DNA from: Bubalus kerabau
Taxonomy: Eukaryota; Chordata; Mammalia; Artiodactyla; Bovidae
Direction: 5' to 3'
Length of the DNA: 64,000 bases
Assembly: GCF_029407905.1 (NCBI RefSeq)
Contig: NC_073639.1
Span: forward strand, 44,037,501 to 44,101,500
Each line of letters starts with the position of its first letter. Within the stretch, counting starts at the first letter, position 1. The translations under genes and the position numbers were made by a program. The notes under the pieces were generated by a model. The model ran no database searches, was not told the origin of the DNA, and saw only the letters and a list, made by a program, of their open reading frames with translations. Below are positions 34,055-45,477 of the stretch, in pieces.

Positions 34055-34194
34055 AATTCAGGTATACATATGCATATACTATACATATATCTATTTTTCA
34101 GGTTCATATCCCATATAAAGTATTACAGAATATTGAGTGGAGTTCCCTGTGCTCTACAGTAGGTCCCTGTTGGTTATTTATTTCGTATACAGCA

Positions 34195-34234
34195 GTGCAG
34201 AGTTGGACACGACTAAAGCAACTTAGCAGCAGCA
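34195..34234 (+). mobile_element. Bov-A2 SINE, 3' stub in L1
   Basis: Only 'gcagagttggacacgactaa' and 'agcaacttagcagcagca' remain: a 40-bp 3' stub, severely 5' truncated. Confidence 0.8.
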
Positions 34235-34545
34235 ATGCATATCTGCTAATCCCCAAATCCTAATTTATCCCTCTTCTCTCTGCCTTTCATTTTTGGTAAG
34301 CAAAAGTCTGTATTTGAAGGCTGTGAGTCTGTTTCTGTTTTGCAAATAAGTTCATTGACATTATCCTTTTAGATTCCACATATAGATTATATCACATGAT
34401 ATTTGTCTTTTTCTGTGTTACTTCACTTAGTATGATAATCTGTAGTTCCATCCACGTTGCTGCAAATGGCATTGGTTCATTTTTCATGGCTGGATAGTAT
34501 TCCATTGTGTGTATGTACCACATCTCTTTTATCCATTCCTAGTGT

Positions 34546-35117
34546 TTAGGATCTGTGACAAGGGACTATGAAAAGACAGCCCAGCATGATCTGGGGGCAC
34601 CTGACCTAACTGGGAACTGTGATACTCTGGTGTGAGTTAGCTTTTCTTCTTCAAGGACCACAATGGGAGAGTGATATCAGCCAAAAGAGTGTCCAAGTTC
34701 AAATGTATATTTTTTAAAAAAGTAATAATTTCTTATATAACAGGATGAGTGGTAGATTGTTTCCAGGTAGATACAGAGAGATTTCAGCCCTGTTTACCCT
34801 CAGGTGTCAAGCATTGTTCTGGTTTCTTTGAGGAGGCTTTGTACCACAAAAACCATTTGATGTCTTTGCCCCACACATATCCAAACTATATGATCGCTCC
34901 ATGCTCTATAGAAATAGTGCATGAACTTTTGTAATTGAACCTCTCCTTTAAGCATACCTCTTTATTTCACACAAAAGATAATCTATCTTCATTTGTACTC
35001 TTAAATGTGTAGATAGCTAACTTGTTCATAAAACATAACATATAGACAGGACCTAATCCTTAGTTTTCTGACCAAGCAGCTTTGAGTCGCTTCAGTGAGT
35101 TTCTTAAATCCAAACAC
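34546..35117. other. Upstream sequence, nothing recognised
   Basis: No repeat or exon recognised. Confidence 0.4.
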
Positions 35118-35230
35118 CAGACTTCCCTAGTGATCTAGTGCTTAAGAGTTTGAGCAGGGCTCATGGGTTCAATCCCTGGTCAGGGAACTAAGATCCTGCA
35201 TGTCGGGTGGTGTGACCAAAAAAAAAATTT
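35118..35230 (+). mobile_element. CHR-2-like SINE
   Basis: 'gacttccctagtgatctagt', 'tcagggaactaagatcctgc' and an A tail. Confidence 0.87.
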
Positions 35231-36736
35231 TTAAGTCAAAATACCATAATAACATTTACTGCACTTACTTGTATGTAACTATGCAGTTAGACTAGGGAAT
35301 GTCATCCCCTGTGGTTCCAGAAGCACTTTAAAAGTAATGGAAATTACAATGCACTCTGGAGAGATTGATGAGAATGTTAATTAAAGTCAACTTGTCCTAG
35401 CTTTCATCGTTTTTCCAGAATTGAAAAGGATGATAACTATGGCAAACTGACATGTTTTCAAAATATGACTGCTCCTCAAAGCTATGGTTTTAAACAAAGT
35501 CTAATGAATCTTCAGAAAAAGATGATTTCTTGGAGAACAGCATTTTTACCTCAAAAAATTACACCATCATTTATGCTTAGGATACATGAGAACTCTGCTG
35601 AATTAACGAAATATGAAAGACAGACAGCAGTTTCTGACAGTCTCTGTGAAATCTGTAACATTTTATCTCCCAAGGCATGCCCTATTCATAGCTTTACTTT
35701 GATGTGCACAGATAATATGTATTAACATTGACAAGAGTTAAGCACGCGATTTAAAGGAGAAAATTGTACTGTTTCGAATCTATCTCCCAGATGATTAAAA
35801 ACCATCAAAAACTACATTGAAATAGAAATATGAATATAACTTAAAGTACCAGGAACCAAGAATTTCATCTCAGATTTTGCTGTCAGGTACTAAACAAATG
35901 GAAGAGGATGGGGTTAGGGAGATTTGAAAGTTTCACGTCATACCTAGTAAGTGCTTAAACTATGAAGATGAATTAACTATTTACCTGCCAATTCAGAGCC
36001 ACAATGGCTCCTGAAGCCTAGTTTTCTGATTATGAACAGATTCATTTCATTATGAAAATGTAGTTGACAATTTTTTTTTACTTAAATTGTATGTGACATA
36101 ATTGAAGGTAATACTTCAGCACTTCAAAATACTATTCTGTTAATTGTTTTATTTATTAATATACATTGATTATATTAATGTATCATTAAATAAAATAAAT
36201 TGAAAAGTAATTGAACAGATCATCCAAAGAGTAGAAAACACATACAGTTTAAAAATAATTGTAAAATTTTTCATCTAAAGCATATATAATTTGCCCCTTC
36301 AAATTTTCCCTGCCTCACTGCAGATACTAGAATCTGAGCATGCTCAAGTTCCTCATGCAAAATGGTATATTTTCATATAACCGATCCACATCCTCCCTGA
36401 CACTATTTTTTTTTTTTTTTAAATACCATTCTTAACTTCTCACTGCTAGTCTTGAGACCCTTTATATTTTCCAGGCTCATTTTTGGTCCACCGCCCCTCA
36501 CCCACACGGTCAGGTCCAAATACAAAACGAAGCAGAACACACACACAGAGGAAAGGTGAATGGTGAGATTTACATTCTCCTTGATTTTTTTCCTTTAGGA
36601 TTATTTTCTCCTTGATCAGAGCAGAAGCACAATTTTTAAAGCATGCTTACGTAAGCCAGCTGCACGACATGCCTGTGTTGTGTCTCAACAAGGAGGAATG
36701 GGAGGAGATGGGAAAAGCAAGATTCTAACATTTTTT
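35231..36736. other. Repeat-poor upstream sequence
   Basis: About 1.5 kb without a recognised repeat. An 86-codon plus-strand frame (35465-35725) has no recognisable domain, start context or conserved pattern; I do not call it a gene. Confidence 0.4.
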
Positions 36737-36876
36737 AAAAAATATTCATTTATTTATTTGGCTACACAGGGTCTTAGTTGTAGCATCAGGATCTAGTTCC
36801 CCGACCTAGGGTCAAACCTGGGTCCCCTGAGTTGGAAGCATGGAGTCTTACTCAGTGGACCACCGGGGAAGTCCCA
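36737..36876 (-). mobile_element. CHR-2-like SINE
   Basis: The plus strand shows 'atttatttatttggctacac' and 'gtggaccaccggggaagtcc'. Confidence 0.85.
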
Positions 36877-37011
36877 AGATTATACCACTTTATACATTTA
36901 GAATCCTAGGCTCCTCTTGTCTCATCATTTCATTTCCAGAAATTGATTACAAGAAAATAATCGAGTTATTTGCCGTGCTGTTTACAATAATAATAAAAAG
37001 GGGATAACAAG

Positions 37012-37155
37012 GAATTCCCTGGCAGTTCAGTGGTTAGGACTCAGGCCCTCAGTGTGGGGTGTGGGGTGGGGGTGCAGGAGGAGGGGACCAGGTTCAATCC
37101 CTCATCTGGGAACTAAGATTCCACAAGCTGCACAGTGTGTGGGGGGCGGGGGGAA
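37012..37155 (+). mobile_element. CHR-2-like SINE with internal G-rich expansion
   Basis: 'gaattccctggcagttcagt' through 'gggaactaagattccacaag'. The middle carries an inserted TGTGGGG-type G-rich run and the tail is replaced by a G run. Confidence 0.83.
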
Positions 37156-37245
37156 AAGTGATAGCAATCTAAGTATTCAGTAATAAAGGGTTTATTAAAC
37201 AAATTATCCCAAAGCACTGTAATAGAATACTACGTAACTATTAGC

Positions 37246-37465
37246 ACTTCCGAGGTAGCGCTAGTGGTAAAGAACCCACCTGCCAGTGTAGGACACATAA
37301 GAGACACAGGTTTGATCTCTGGGTCCGGAAGAGCCCCCTGGAGGAGGGCATGGCAACCCACTCCAGTGTTCTTGCCTGGAGAATCCCATGGACAGAGGAG
37401 CCTGGCAGGTTACAGTCCATGAGGCTGCAAAGAGTTGGACAGGACTGAGTTGGACAAATGCACAC
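37246..37465 (+). mobile_element. Bov-tA SINE
   Basis: 'gcgctagtggtaaagaaccc', 'ggcatggcaacccactccag' and 'ctgcaaagagttggacagga'. Confidence 0.9.
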
Positions 37466-37644
37466 AAAAGCAGCTATTAAAATCATGTCTTCAATATTAT
37501 TTCCTAACATGAGTATATGCTTACATTTTATTTGGTAAGAATCAAAAAGTAGGCTCCAAACCTAAATTTACAATGAACTGCAAAAATTTTAAAGGGATAA
37601 ATAGAGACAAAGAAACAGAAGTAGGGGCAATTTTCATGTGCTTA

Positions 37645-37866
37645 CTTATGCATACGTGTGTGCTGAGTCATTTCAGTCATGTCCAAATCTGTGCCACCCT
37701 ATGGACTGTAGCCTGCCAGGCTCCTCTGTCCATGGGATTCTCCAGGCAAGAATACTGGAGTGGGTTGCCACGTCCTCTTCCAGGGGATCCTTCCAACCCA
37801 GGCATCTCTTATGTCTCCTGCATTTGCAGGCAGGGTCTTTACCACTAGTGCCACCTGGGAAGCCCA
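37645..37866 (-). mobile_element. Bov-tA SINE
   Basis: The plus strand runs from 'catacgtgtgtgctgagtca' to 'gtgccacctgggaagccc'. Head and A unit complete, and in inverted orientation to the copy at 37246. Confidence 0.9.
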
Positions 37867-38277
37867 TGCTTACTTATACAGAACATCAATTTAAAGCAAA
37901 GATGAAAATGAAATTTAGCATTCCAAAAATTGTGCTTTAAAGGCAGGGTAGAGCCCTTGCTGGTAAAATCAACCAGTATACCAACCAAACAGCAACAACA
38001 AAAATCAGCATGTTTCAATGCATTCAGTTGGTTTTTAGATGAAAAATTGGTTTATCAATTTGAGATATTGATCTAGTGACCAGGTCTTGTTTGAGTTGTG
38101 TTATGACTGTCTCTGTCTCTGCTGGGGAAGTGAGAAGTTTGTCTCTTTACTGTCCTACCCATGCATTCCTCAAGCTTCCTTCACCTCTTTGCTCCCATCC
38201 ATTCTCAGCTAAAAATTGCCAGGCTTAGGAAGCGTTCTCAAAAATTCACTCAGCTTAAGATGAAGTGATGATCAGCA
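37867..38277. other. Upstream sequence, nothing recognised
   Basis: No repeat or exon recognised. Confidence 0.4.
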
Positions 38278-38430
38278 TATTTGTTCATTTAGCTGTGTAG
38301 GTTCTTAGTTGCAGCACTCAGGGTACTCCATCTTTAGTTGCAGCATGTGGCAACTAGTTCCCTGATGAGAGACGGAAATGCTTGCACTGGGAACATGGAG
38401 TCTTAGCCACTGGACCACCAGGGAAGCGCT
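38278..38430 (-). mobile_element. CHR-2-like SINE
   Basis: 'gtgtaggttcttagttgcag' and 'ccactggaccaccagggaag' on the plus strand. Confidence 0.85.
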
Positions 38431-38477
38431 GAAATGCTTAAATAAGTACCTTCACTACAGGTATTTGCATTTAGCAA

Positions 38478-38705
38478 TGGGTTTCCAAGGTGGCTCAGTG
38501 GTAAAGAATCCACCTGCCAGTGCAGGAGATGTAGGAGACCTGGGTTCAATCCCTGGGTCAAGAAGATCCCTTGGAGCAGGAAATGACAACCCACTCCAGT
38601 ATTCTTGCCTGGAAAATTCCACAGACAAAGGAGCCTGGTGGGCTACAGTCCATGGGGTTGCAAAGAGTCAGACACAACTGAGCAACTAAACATGACTCAT
38701 GACCT
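38478..38705 (+). mobile_element. Bov-tA SINE with perfect 20-bp target-site duplication
   Basis: Complete head and A unit. The flanks caggtatttgcatttagcaa at 38458-38477 and 38706-38725 are identical, which suggests a fairly recent insertion. Confidence 0.96.
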
Positions 38706-38725
38706 CAGGTATTTGCATTTAGCAA

Positions 38726-40191
38726 GAAAAGAGCCCTGAACCCCCCAAGTTTCTCCTCTGGGACACTATTTGCATTTGGGGCAGGGCAATTTGAGGGTCA
38801 GGAGAATTCCCCACAACCATCACCCTGAAAATCACAAAGTTCTTGTAGGTCCAAGATCGTTGTGTTCTATTCTGGACACTACTGATTGCTAAGGACTTCA
38901 TTTGTCTAAAGAATATGTACTGGGGATCCATTCCAGGGCAGACACTGTTCTTGGATTTCAGAGCATCCTCTGGTCCTCCCAATTCCTGCACAGGAATCAT
39001 GGAATAAAACATATAAGACATTGAAAACTTCATTTCACAGAAATGTTTAATATGCTCTTCATTCTTTTTTTTTCTTCTTCTTTTTCTCTGTTTAGTTTTT
39101 GAAGCAAAATTTAAAATCAAAGGTTAGATTTAACTTGGAAAGATCTGTCTCACCAGGCCTCTGCTTTAGTTCATATTTAAGAAAATATTTTGAGATACCT
39201 TGAATTTCTTGCTTTGTCATTTACCTATGGACTTGAGATTCCTGATCACATCCCCTCTGACAAAATGAACAAGAAATGAAAGTACCACTTGCTTGCTACT
39301 ACATAGAAGTTTGCACATCTCAGTTTCAAGAGTACATTTGAGAGGATGATGCTCTGTTCCATTAAACTGGAGCCTCTGGGCTTTGTTTTTTTTTTTTCTG
39401 CTTTTATTTTTTTCTCCCAGATGTTAATAACCACTGTTCTGTTACTTAAGAGGCTTTGTCTAGGTAATTAAAGATCTCATCACATCTTGCTTGAATATAA
39501 AGTCTAAGTGACTCATGCAGAGAACTTGGGTCCTCTGAGCATGATGAAGTCTGTTTTAATAAAGGAAATTATTTTTTGACAAATTTTAAAACTGTAAAAG
39601 AAAACTTCGTGTATACATTCCTAATACAGCTGGGTTAAAGTAGCATTTAAGCTTATTAAATAATGTGACTAATTTATAAAAGCTATTATGAACCTCAAAC
39701 CTCGGGTTAAAAAACAGAGAGGAAACCTCCGCCACCAAAACTCGATCCTAAGAGGAAAACTCATGAAAAGAAAAACTGTTTATTATTATCATTTATATAT
39801 ATGTTATCTTTTAAAAAATGAACATCTGGATTTAACCCCACTTTTTTGTTTTAAATAATGAGGTATATTCAATTTGTGGATTAAAAAAATTGTTTTTTTA
39901 ATACAGAACTTTCTTTCTTAATATAATAGTTATTCTGTTAATATTCTACTGGCTTTGTATGTGTATGTCAACTAATAGACATAAGAACAATTACAAAAAT
40001 AATCTGAAATAACTGTGAAATCAACCATAGGTTGCTGTATGCTATATACTAATAACACAAGCATATTCACTCAGAATTAAAGTAATAGGTCAGAAGAACA
40101 ATCAACTGGAAGTCAGTATTCTACAGCCATCAGGGCAAGAATAGGAACCAGAATCTGAAAGTGGATTTTACACTTATTAGAAGTATAATTT
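38726..40191. other. Repeat-poor upstream sequence
   Basis: No recognised repeat over about 1.4 kb. Open frames at 38719-39120 and 39246-39434 (minus) show no domain. Confidence 0.4.
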
Positions 40192-41173
40192 TGAGAAACC
40201 TGTATGCAGGTCAGGAAGCAACAGTTAGAACTGGACATGGAAAAACAGACTGGTTCCAAAAAGGAAAAGAAGTCAAAGCTGTATATTGTCACCCTGCTTA
40301 TTTAACTTCTATGCAGAGTACATCATGAGAAACGCTGGGCTGGAAGAAGCACAAGCTGGAATCAAGATTGCCAGGAGAAATATCAATAACTTCAGATATG
40401 CAGATGACACCATCCTTATGGCAGAAAGTGAAGAGGAACTAAAGAGCCTCTTGATGAAAGTGAGAGAGGAGAGTGAAAAAGTTTTCAACATTCAGAAAAC
40501 TAAGATTATGGCATCCAGTCCCATCACTTCATGGCAAATAGATGGAGAAACAGTGGAAACAGTGTCAGACTTAATCTTTTGGGACTCCAAAATCACTGCA
40601 GATGATGATTACAGCCATGAAATTAAAAGGCGCTTACTCCTTGAGAGGAAAGTTATAACCAACTTAGACAGCATATTAAAAAGCAGAGACATTACTTTGC
40701 CAACAAAGGTCCATCTAGTCAAGGCTATGGTTTTTCCAGTAGTCATGTATGGACGTGAGAGTTGGACTGTGAAGAAAGTTGAGCACCGAAGAATTGATGC
40801 TTTTGAACTGTGGTGTTGGAGAAGACTCTTGAGAGTCCCTTGGACTGCAAGGAGATCCGACCAGTCCATCCTAAATGAGATCAGCCCTGGGTGTTCATTG
40901 GAAGGACTGATGCTGAGGCTGAAACTCCAATACTTTGGCCACCTGATGCGAAAAGCTGATTTATTTGAAAAGACCCTGATGCTGGGAAAAATTGAGGGTG
41001 GGAGGAGAAGGGGATGACAGAGGATGAGATGGCTGGATGGCATCACCGACTCAATGGACATGAGTTTGGGTAAACTCCAGGAGTTGGTAATGGACAGGGA
41101 GGCCTCGTGTGCTGCGGTTCATGGGGTCGCAAAGAGTCGGACACGACTGAGCAACTGAACTGAACTGAACTGA
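40192..41173 (+). mobile_element. BovB LINE, 3' third, with degraded RT frame
   Basis: A 5'-truncated BovB beginning within the reverse transcriptase (text matching LRNLYAGQ). The frame 40286-41017 covers 'FRYADDTILM' (the YADD catalytic box) and the C-terminal zinc-finger-like/endonuclease-type tail 'WCWRRLLRVPW'. A 12-base in-frame deletion removes the usual GLKL before NIQKTK, and a CGA-to-TGA change ends the frame after GGRRRG. The 3' end has the GAACT repeat. Confidence 0.93.
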
Positions 41174-41181
41174 ATCTTGTT

Positions 41182-41800
41182 TTTACTTTTTTTTTTTAAT
41201 TGACATATAGTTGATTTACAATATTTTGTTAATTTCTGCTGTACAGCAAAGTGATTCAGTCACACTTAGATATATATATTCTTTTTCATAGTTTTTCCAT
41301 TGTGGTTTATCACAGGACATTGTACATAATTCCCTGTGCTACACAGTAGGACCTTGCCATTTATCCATCCTGTATGTAGTAGTTTGCATCTGCTAATCCC
41401 AAACTGCCACTCCATCCCTCCCTTACCCCCTCCCCCTTGGCAGCTACAAGTTTGTTCTCTATGTCTGTGAGTCTGTTTCTGTTTCATTGAGACATTCATT
41501 TTTTCATATTTTAGGTTCCACATATAAGTGATATCATATGATATTTGTCTTTCTCTTTCTGACTTACTTCACTTATTATGATAATCTCTAGTTACATCCA
41601 TGTTGCGGCAAATGGCATTATTTCATTCTTTTATTATGGTTGAGTAGTGTTCTCTTATATATACATACATGTGCATATATCTTTTGGAATTAGAGTTTTT
41701 TTCTGGATATATTCCCAGGAATGGGATTGCATGATTATACAACAACTCTATTTTTAGTTTTTTTGAAGAACCTCCATACTGTTCTCCATAGTGGCTGTAA
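41182..41800 (-). mobile_element. L1 LINE 3' region (antisense)
   Basis: 'aattgacatatagttgattt', 'tttctgctgtacagcaaagt', 'gtgctacacagtaggacctt', 'ccatactgttctccatagtg'. It starts almost immediately after the BovB end. Confidence 0.88.
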
Positions 41801-41807
41801 ATGTGAC

Positions 41808-41945
41808 TTTGTTTTAATCACCCTCTCTGAGCTACAGGTTATTCACCTGTAAAATGGGTATAACAGTACCTAAGTCATAGTTTTAGTCTTAATTACCATG
41901 TGTGAAGCATACAGTACATAGTACTCACAGATGTTAACATCACTA
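41808..41945 (+). mobile_element. MIR SINE remnant
   Basis: 'ctctctgagctacaggttat' then 'tcacctgtaaaatgggtata' and 'acagtacctaagtcatag' follow the MIR order. Confidence 0.65.
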
Positions 41946-42002
41946 TCATCTTCCTATGTTACCATCAAAGAAACTAGAAGCCAACTATTGGCTTTAAGGC
42001 CT

Positions 42003-43674
42003 CAGTTCAGTTCAGTTCAATCGCTCAGTCCTGTCCAACTCTTTGCGACCCCATGAATCACAGCACGCCCGGCCTCCCTGTCCATCACCAACTCCCAGAG
42101 TTCACCCAAACTCATGTCTATCGAGTTGGTGATGCTGTCCAGCCATCTCATCCTCTGTTGTCCCCTTCTCCTCCTGCCCCCAATCTCTCCCAGCATCAGG
42201 GTCTTTTCCAATGAGTCAACTCTTCACATGAGGTGGCCAAAGTACTGGAGTTTCATCTTCAGCATCAGTCCTTCCAATGAACACCCAGGACTGATCTCCT
42301 TTAGGATAGACTGGCTGGATCTCCTTGTAGTCCAAGGGACTCTCAAGAGTCTTCTCCAACACCACAGTTCAAAAGCATTAATTCTTCAGCACTCAGCTTT
42401 CTTCACAGTCCAACTCTCACATCCATACATGACCACTGGAAAAACCAAAGCCTTGACTAGATGGACCTTTGTTGGCAAAGTAATATCTCGGCTTCTGAAT
42501 ATGCTATCTAGGTTGGTCATAACTTTCCTTCCAAGGAGTAAGCATCTTTTAATTTCATGGCTGCAATCACCATCTTCAGTGATTTTGGAGCCCCCCAAAA
42601 TAAAGTCTGACACTGTTTCCACTGTTTCCCCATCTATTTCCCATGAAGTGATAGGACTAGATGCCATGATCTTAGTTTTCTGAATGTTGAGCTTTAAGCC
42701 AACCTTTTCACTCTCCTCTTTTACTTTCATTAAGAGGCATTTTAGTTCCTCTTCACTTTCTGCCATAAGGATGGTGTCATCTGCATATCTGAAGTTATTG
42801 ATATTTCTCCCAGCAATCTTGATTCCAGCTTGTGCTTCTTCCAGCCCAGCATTTCTCATGATGTACTCTGCACAGAAGTTCAATAAGCAGGGTGACAATA
42901 TACAGCCTTGACATACTCCTTTTCCTATTTGGAACCAGTCTGTTGTTCCATGTCCAGTTCTAACTGTTGCTTCCTGATCTACATACAAATTTCTCAAGAG
43001 GCAGGTCAGGTGGTCTGGTATTCCCATCTCTGTCAGAATTTTCCACAGTTTATTGTGATCCACACAGTCAAAGGCTTTGGCATAGTCAATAAAGCAGAAA
43101 TAGATGTTTTTCTGGAACTCTCTTGCTTTTTCCATGATCCAGCGGATGTTGGCAATTTGATCTCTGGTTCCTCTGACTTTTCTAAAACTGGCTTGAACAT
43201 CTGGAATTTCACGGATCACGTGTTGCTGAAGCCTGGCTTGGAGAATTTTGAGCATTACTTTACTAGCGTGTGAGATGAGTGCAATTGTGCAGTAGTTTAA
43301 GCATTCTTTGGCATTGCCTTTCTTTGGGATCGGAATGAAAACTGACCTTTTCCAGTCCTGTGGCCACTGCTGAGTTTTCCAAATTTGCTGGCATATTGAG
43401 TGCAGCACTTTCACAGCATCATCTTTCAGGATTTGGAATAGCTCAACTGGAATTCCATCACCTCCACTAGCTTTGTTCGTAGTGATGCTTTCTAAGGCCC
43501 ACTTGACTTCACATTCCAGGATGGCTGGCTCTAGGTGAGTGATCACACCATCGTGATTATCTTGGTCGTGAAGCTCTTTTTTTGTATAGTTCTTCTGTGT
43601 ATTCTTGCCACCTCTTCTTAATATCTTCGGCTTCTGTTAGGTCCATACCATTTCTGTCCTTTACTGAGCCCATC
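42003..43674 (-). mobile_element. BovB LINE, 3' 1.67 kb with intact RT core frame
   Basis: On the minus strand a 386-codon frame (43546 to 42386) covers most of the reverse transcriptase: 'FIDYAKAFDCVDH' (motif A Asp), 'GVCQGCILSP' (motif B) and 'FRYADDTILM' (motif C, YADD). A stop after the KKAEC block cuts it off before the C-terminal tail. The element is 5' truncated at about 43674. Flanks share 'aaggcct' (about 41994-42000 and near 43677-43684), a probable short target duplication. Confidence 0.93.
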
Positions 43675-43994
43675 TAAAGGCCTAGTTAGTGACAAAAACT
43701 AGTAGACTACGGAAAAAAAAAAATTAATCCCACTCACCAGAGTTCTTTTATCCTGCTACCAAGAGTTAAAATTTTTAGCTTTATAATGTCTGTTAATGAA
43801 CATAATCAAAAGCCCAAAACACTCACTACAAAATGCTAATGAACTTTCAAAAACATGAGTCAAATTATACTCTGCTTGATAGTCATGGCATCACTATTTT
43901 AATTGGAGCTAATCATTCGAATGTTGGTGTTTTATATATAGTAGAAGTTACAGAACACTGGTCTGTGATTCATCCTGTCTGGAGATATAATTGC
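43675..43994. other. Short unique spacer
   Basis: AT-rich; nothing recognised. Confidence 0.4.
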
Positions 43995-44275
43995 TTTTTA
44001 AAAACTGTATTGGAGTATAGTAGCTTTACAGTTTTGTGTTAATTCCTGCTGTGCAGCAGTGATTCAGCTATATGTACACATATACTCCCTCTGTTTTGGG
44101 TTTCCTTACCATTTAGGTCACCACAGAGCACTGAGTAGGGTTCCCTGTGCAATACAGTAGATTCTCATTAGTTGTCTATTTTATACACAGTATCAGCAGT
44201 GTATATATGTCAATTCCAATCTCCCAATTCATCTGACCCCTCCTTTCCCCGCTTATGCAAATATAAGTTCTTTGG
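43995..44275 (-). mobile_element. L1 LINE 3' UTR (antisense)
   Basis: 'tattggagtatagtagcttt', 'tcctgctgtgcagcagtgat', 'ctgtgcaatacagtagattc', 'tatatatgtcaattccaatc'. The same variant of L1 end occurs at 59430-60030. Confidence 0.82.
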
Positions 44276-44494
44276 TCTACTCACGGGAGGTGTGTACCAA
44301 GGTGAGGTGACTGAGATTAGAGCATGGGATTCAAATCCGAGTTAGGCTGCCTCCAAAAGCTTTCATTATGACACACCATTCCTTTGAATTTCTTCTAGGA
44401 ATTATATTCATTCAGGTTTTCCCAAACCACCTTACAGAAAGAAACCGAACGAACTTTCTGGCTAGCCCAATACATAATATGTGATGTAGAATAA

Positions 44495-44720
44495 GGGCTT
44501 CCCAGGTGGTGCTAGTGGTAAAGAACCTGCCTGCCAATGCAGGAGACATAAGAGACTCAGGTTCAATCCCCGGGTTGGGAAGATCCCCTGGAGGAGCCAA
44601 TGGCAACCCACTCCAGTATTCTTGCCTGGAGAATCCCTTGGACAGAGAAGCCTGGTGGGCTACAGTCCATGGGATATCAAAGAGTCAGACATGACTGAAG
44701 CGATTTATGCACACACACAG
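44495..44720 (+). mobile_element. Bov-tA SINE with 10-bp target-site duplication
   Basis: Complete head and A unit ending in a CA repeat, flanked by tgtagaataa at 44485-44494 and 44721-44730. Confidence 0.95.
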
Positions 44721-44779
44721 TGTAGAATAATATTTATTGAATATTCAATTGCATTGTTGTTACTTTTATACTAAATGTG

Positions 44780-44925
44780 TTTATATGTAATCAACAAGGA
44801 CCTGCTGTAGAGCACAGAGAATTCTACTTGATATTCTGTAATGACCTGTAAGGAAAAAGAATCTGAAAACGATTCAGTAAATATATAGGTAAATCACTCT
44901 GAGGTACACCTGAAACTAATGTGTG
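44780..44925 (+). mobile_element. L1 LINE 3' end
   Basis: 'aacaaggacctgctgtagag', 'gatattctgtaatgacctgt', 'gtacacctgaaactaatg'. Confidence 0.8.
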
Positions 44926-45115
44926 TGTGCGTTAGTCCCTTAGTCGTGTCCGACTCTTTGCGACCCCATGAACTGTAGGCCACCAGGTTTCTCTGTCCGT
45001 GGAATTCTCCAGGCAAGAATACTGGAGTCAGTTGTCTTTCTCTTTTCCAGAGGATCTTCCCGACCCAGGGATTGAATTAGAACCTCTTACATTTCCTGCA
45101 GACTAGCATCTCTTT

Positions 45116-45441
45116 CGGAGAAGGCAATGGCACCCCACTCCAGTACTCTTGCCTAGAGTCCCATGGACAGAGGAGCCTGGAAGGCTGCAGTCCATGGGGT
45201 CACTGAGGGTCGGACACGGCTGAGCGACTTCACTCTCACTTTTTTTTTTTTTATTTACAGCCAAGTCTGTTTTATTCACCCACAGTTCCACTGTCACTTT
45301 TTACTTTCATGCATTGGAGAAGGAAATGGCAACCCACTCCAGTGTTCTTGCCTGGAGAATCCCAGGGACAGGGGAACCCAGTGGGCTGCCATTTATGGGG
45401 TCACACAGAGTCTGACACAACTGAAGCGACTTAGCAGTAGC
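45116..45441 (+). mobile_element. Bov-A2 SINE nested in Bov-tA, 11-bp target duplication
   Basis: Both A units are present, with the 3' end 'gaagcgacttagcagtagc'. It is flanked by agcatctcttt at 45105-45115 and 45442-45452. Its inter-unit linker is broken by a further insertion at 45240-45288. Confidence 0.93.
45240..45288 (-). pseudogene. Tiny polyadenylated retrocopy inside the Bov-A2 linker
   Basis: On the minus strand this 49-bp insert ends with an AATAAA signal, then about 15-20 bases, then a 13-base A run interrupted once upstream, like the 3' tip of a polyadenylated mRNA. Flanks cactctcac (45231-45239) and cactgtcac (45289-45297) form a 9-bp duplication with one mismatch. The normal Bov-A2 linker lacks this segment (compare 59463-59747). 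I do not recognise the source transcript. Confidence 0.7.
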
Positions 45442-45477
45442 AGCATCTCTTTACCACTAGTGCCACCTGGGAAGCCC

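Larger units (their letters stand above)
33735..34545 (-). mobile_element. L1 LINE 3' region (antisense), split twice by SINE DNA
   Basis: The same L1 end as at 26515-27362: 'attggggtattgttgagtta', 'gtgctctacagtaggtccct', 'cttcacttagtatgataatc', 'ggatagtattccattgtgtg'. A Bov-tA sits at 33836-34054 and a short Bov-A2 tail at 34195-34234. Confidence 0.88.
44928..45477 (-). mobile_element. Bov-tA SINE split by a Bov-A2
   Basis: The left half (44928-45115) carries the A unit and part of the head. The missing head end reappears at 45442-45477 ('taccactagtgccacctggg' + 'aagcccc'). The interruption is the Bov-A2 at 45116-45441. Confidence 0.9.

Noticed and set aside
35465..35725. 86-codon plus-strand frame
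   Set aside because: No recognisable domain, composition typical of random AT-rich DNA, and no splice or promoter context.
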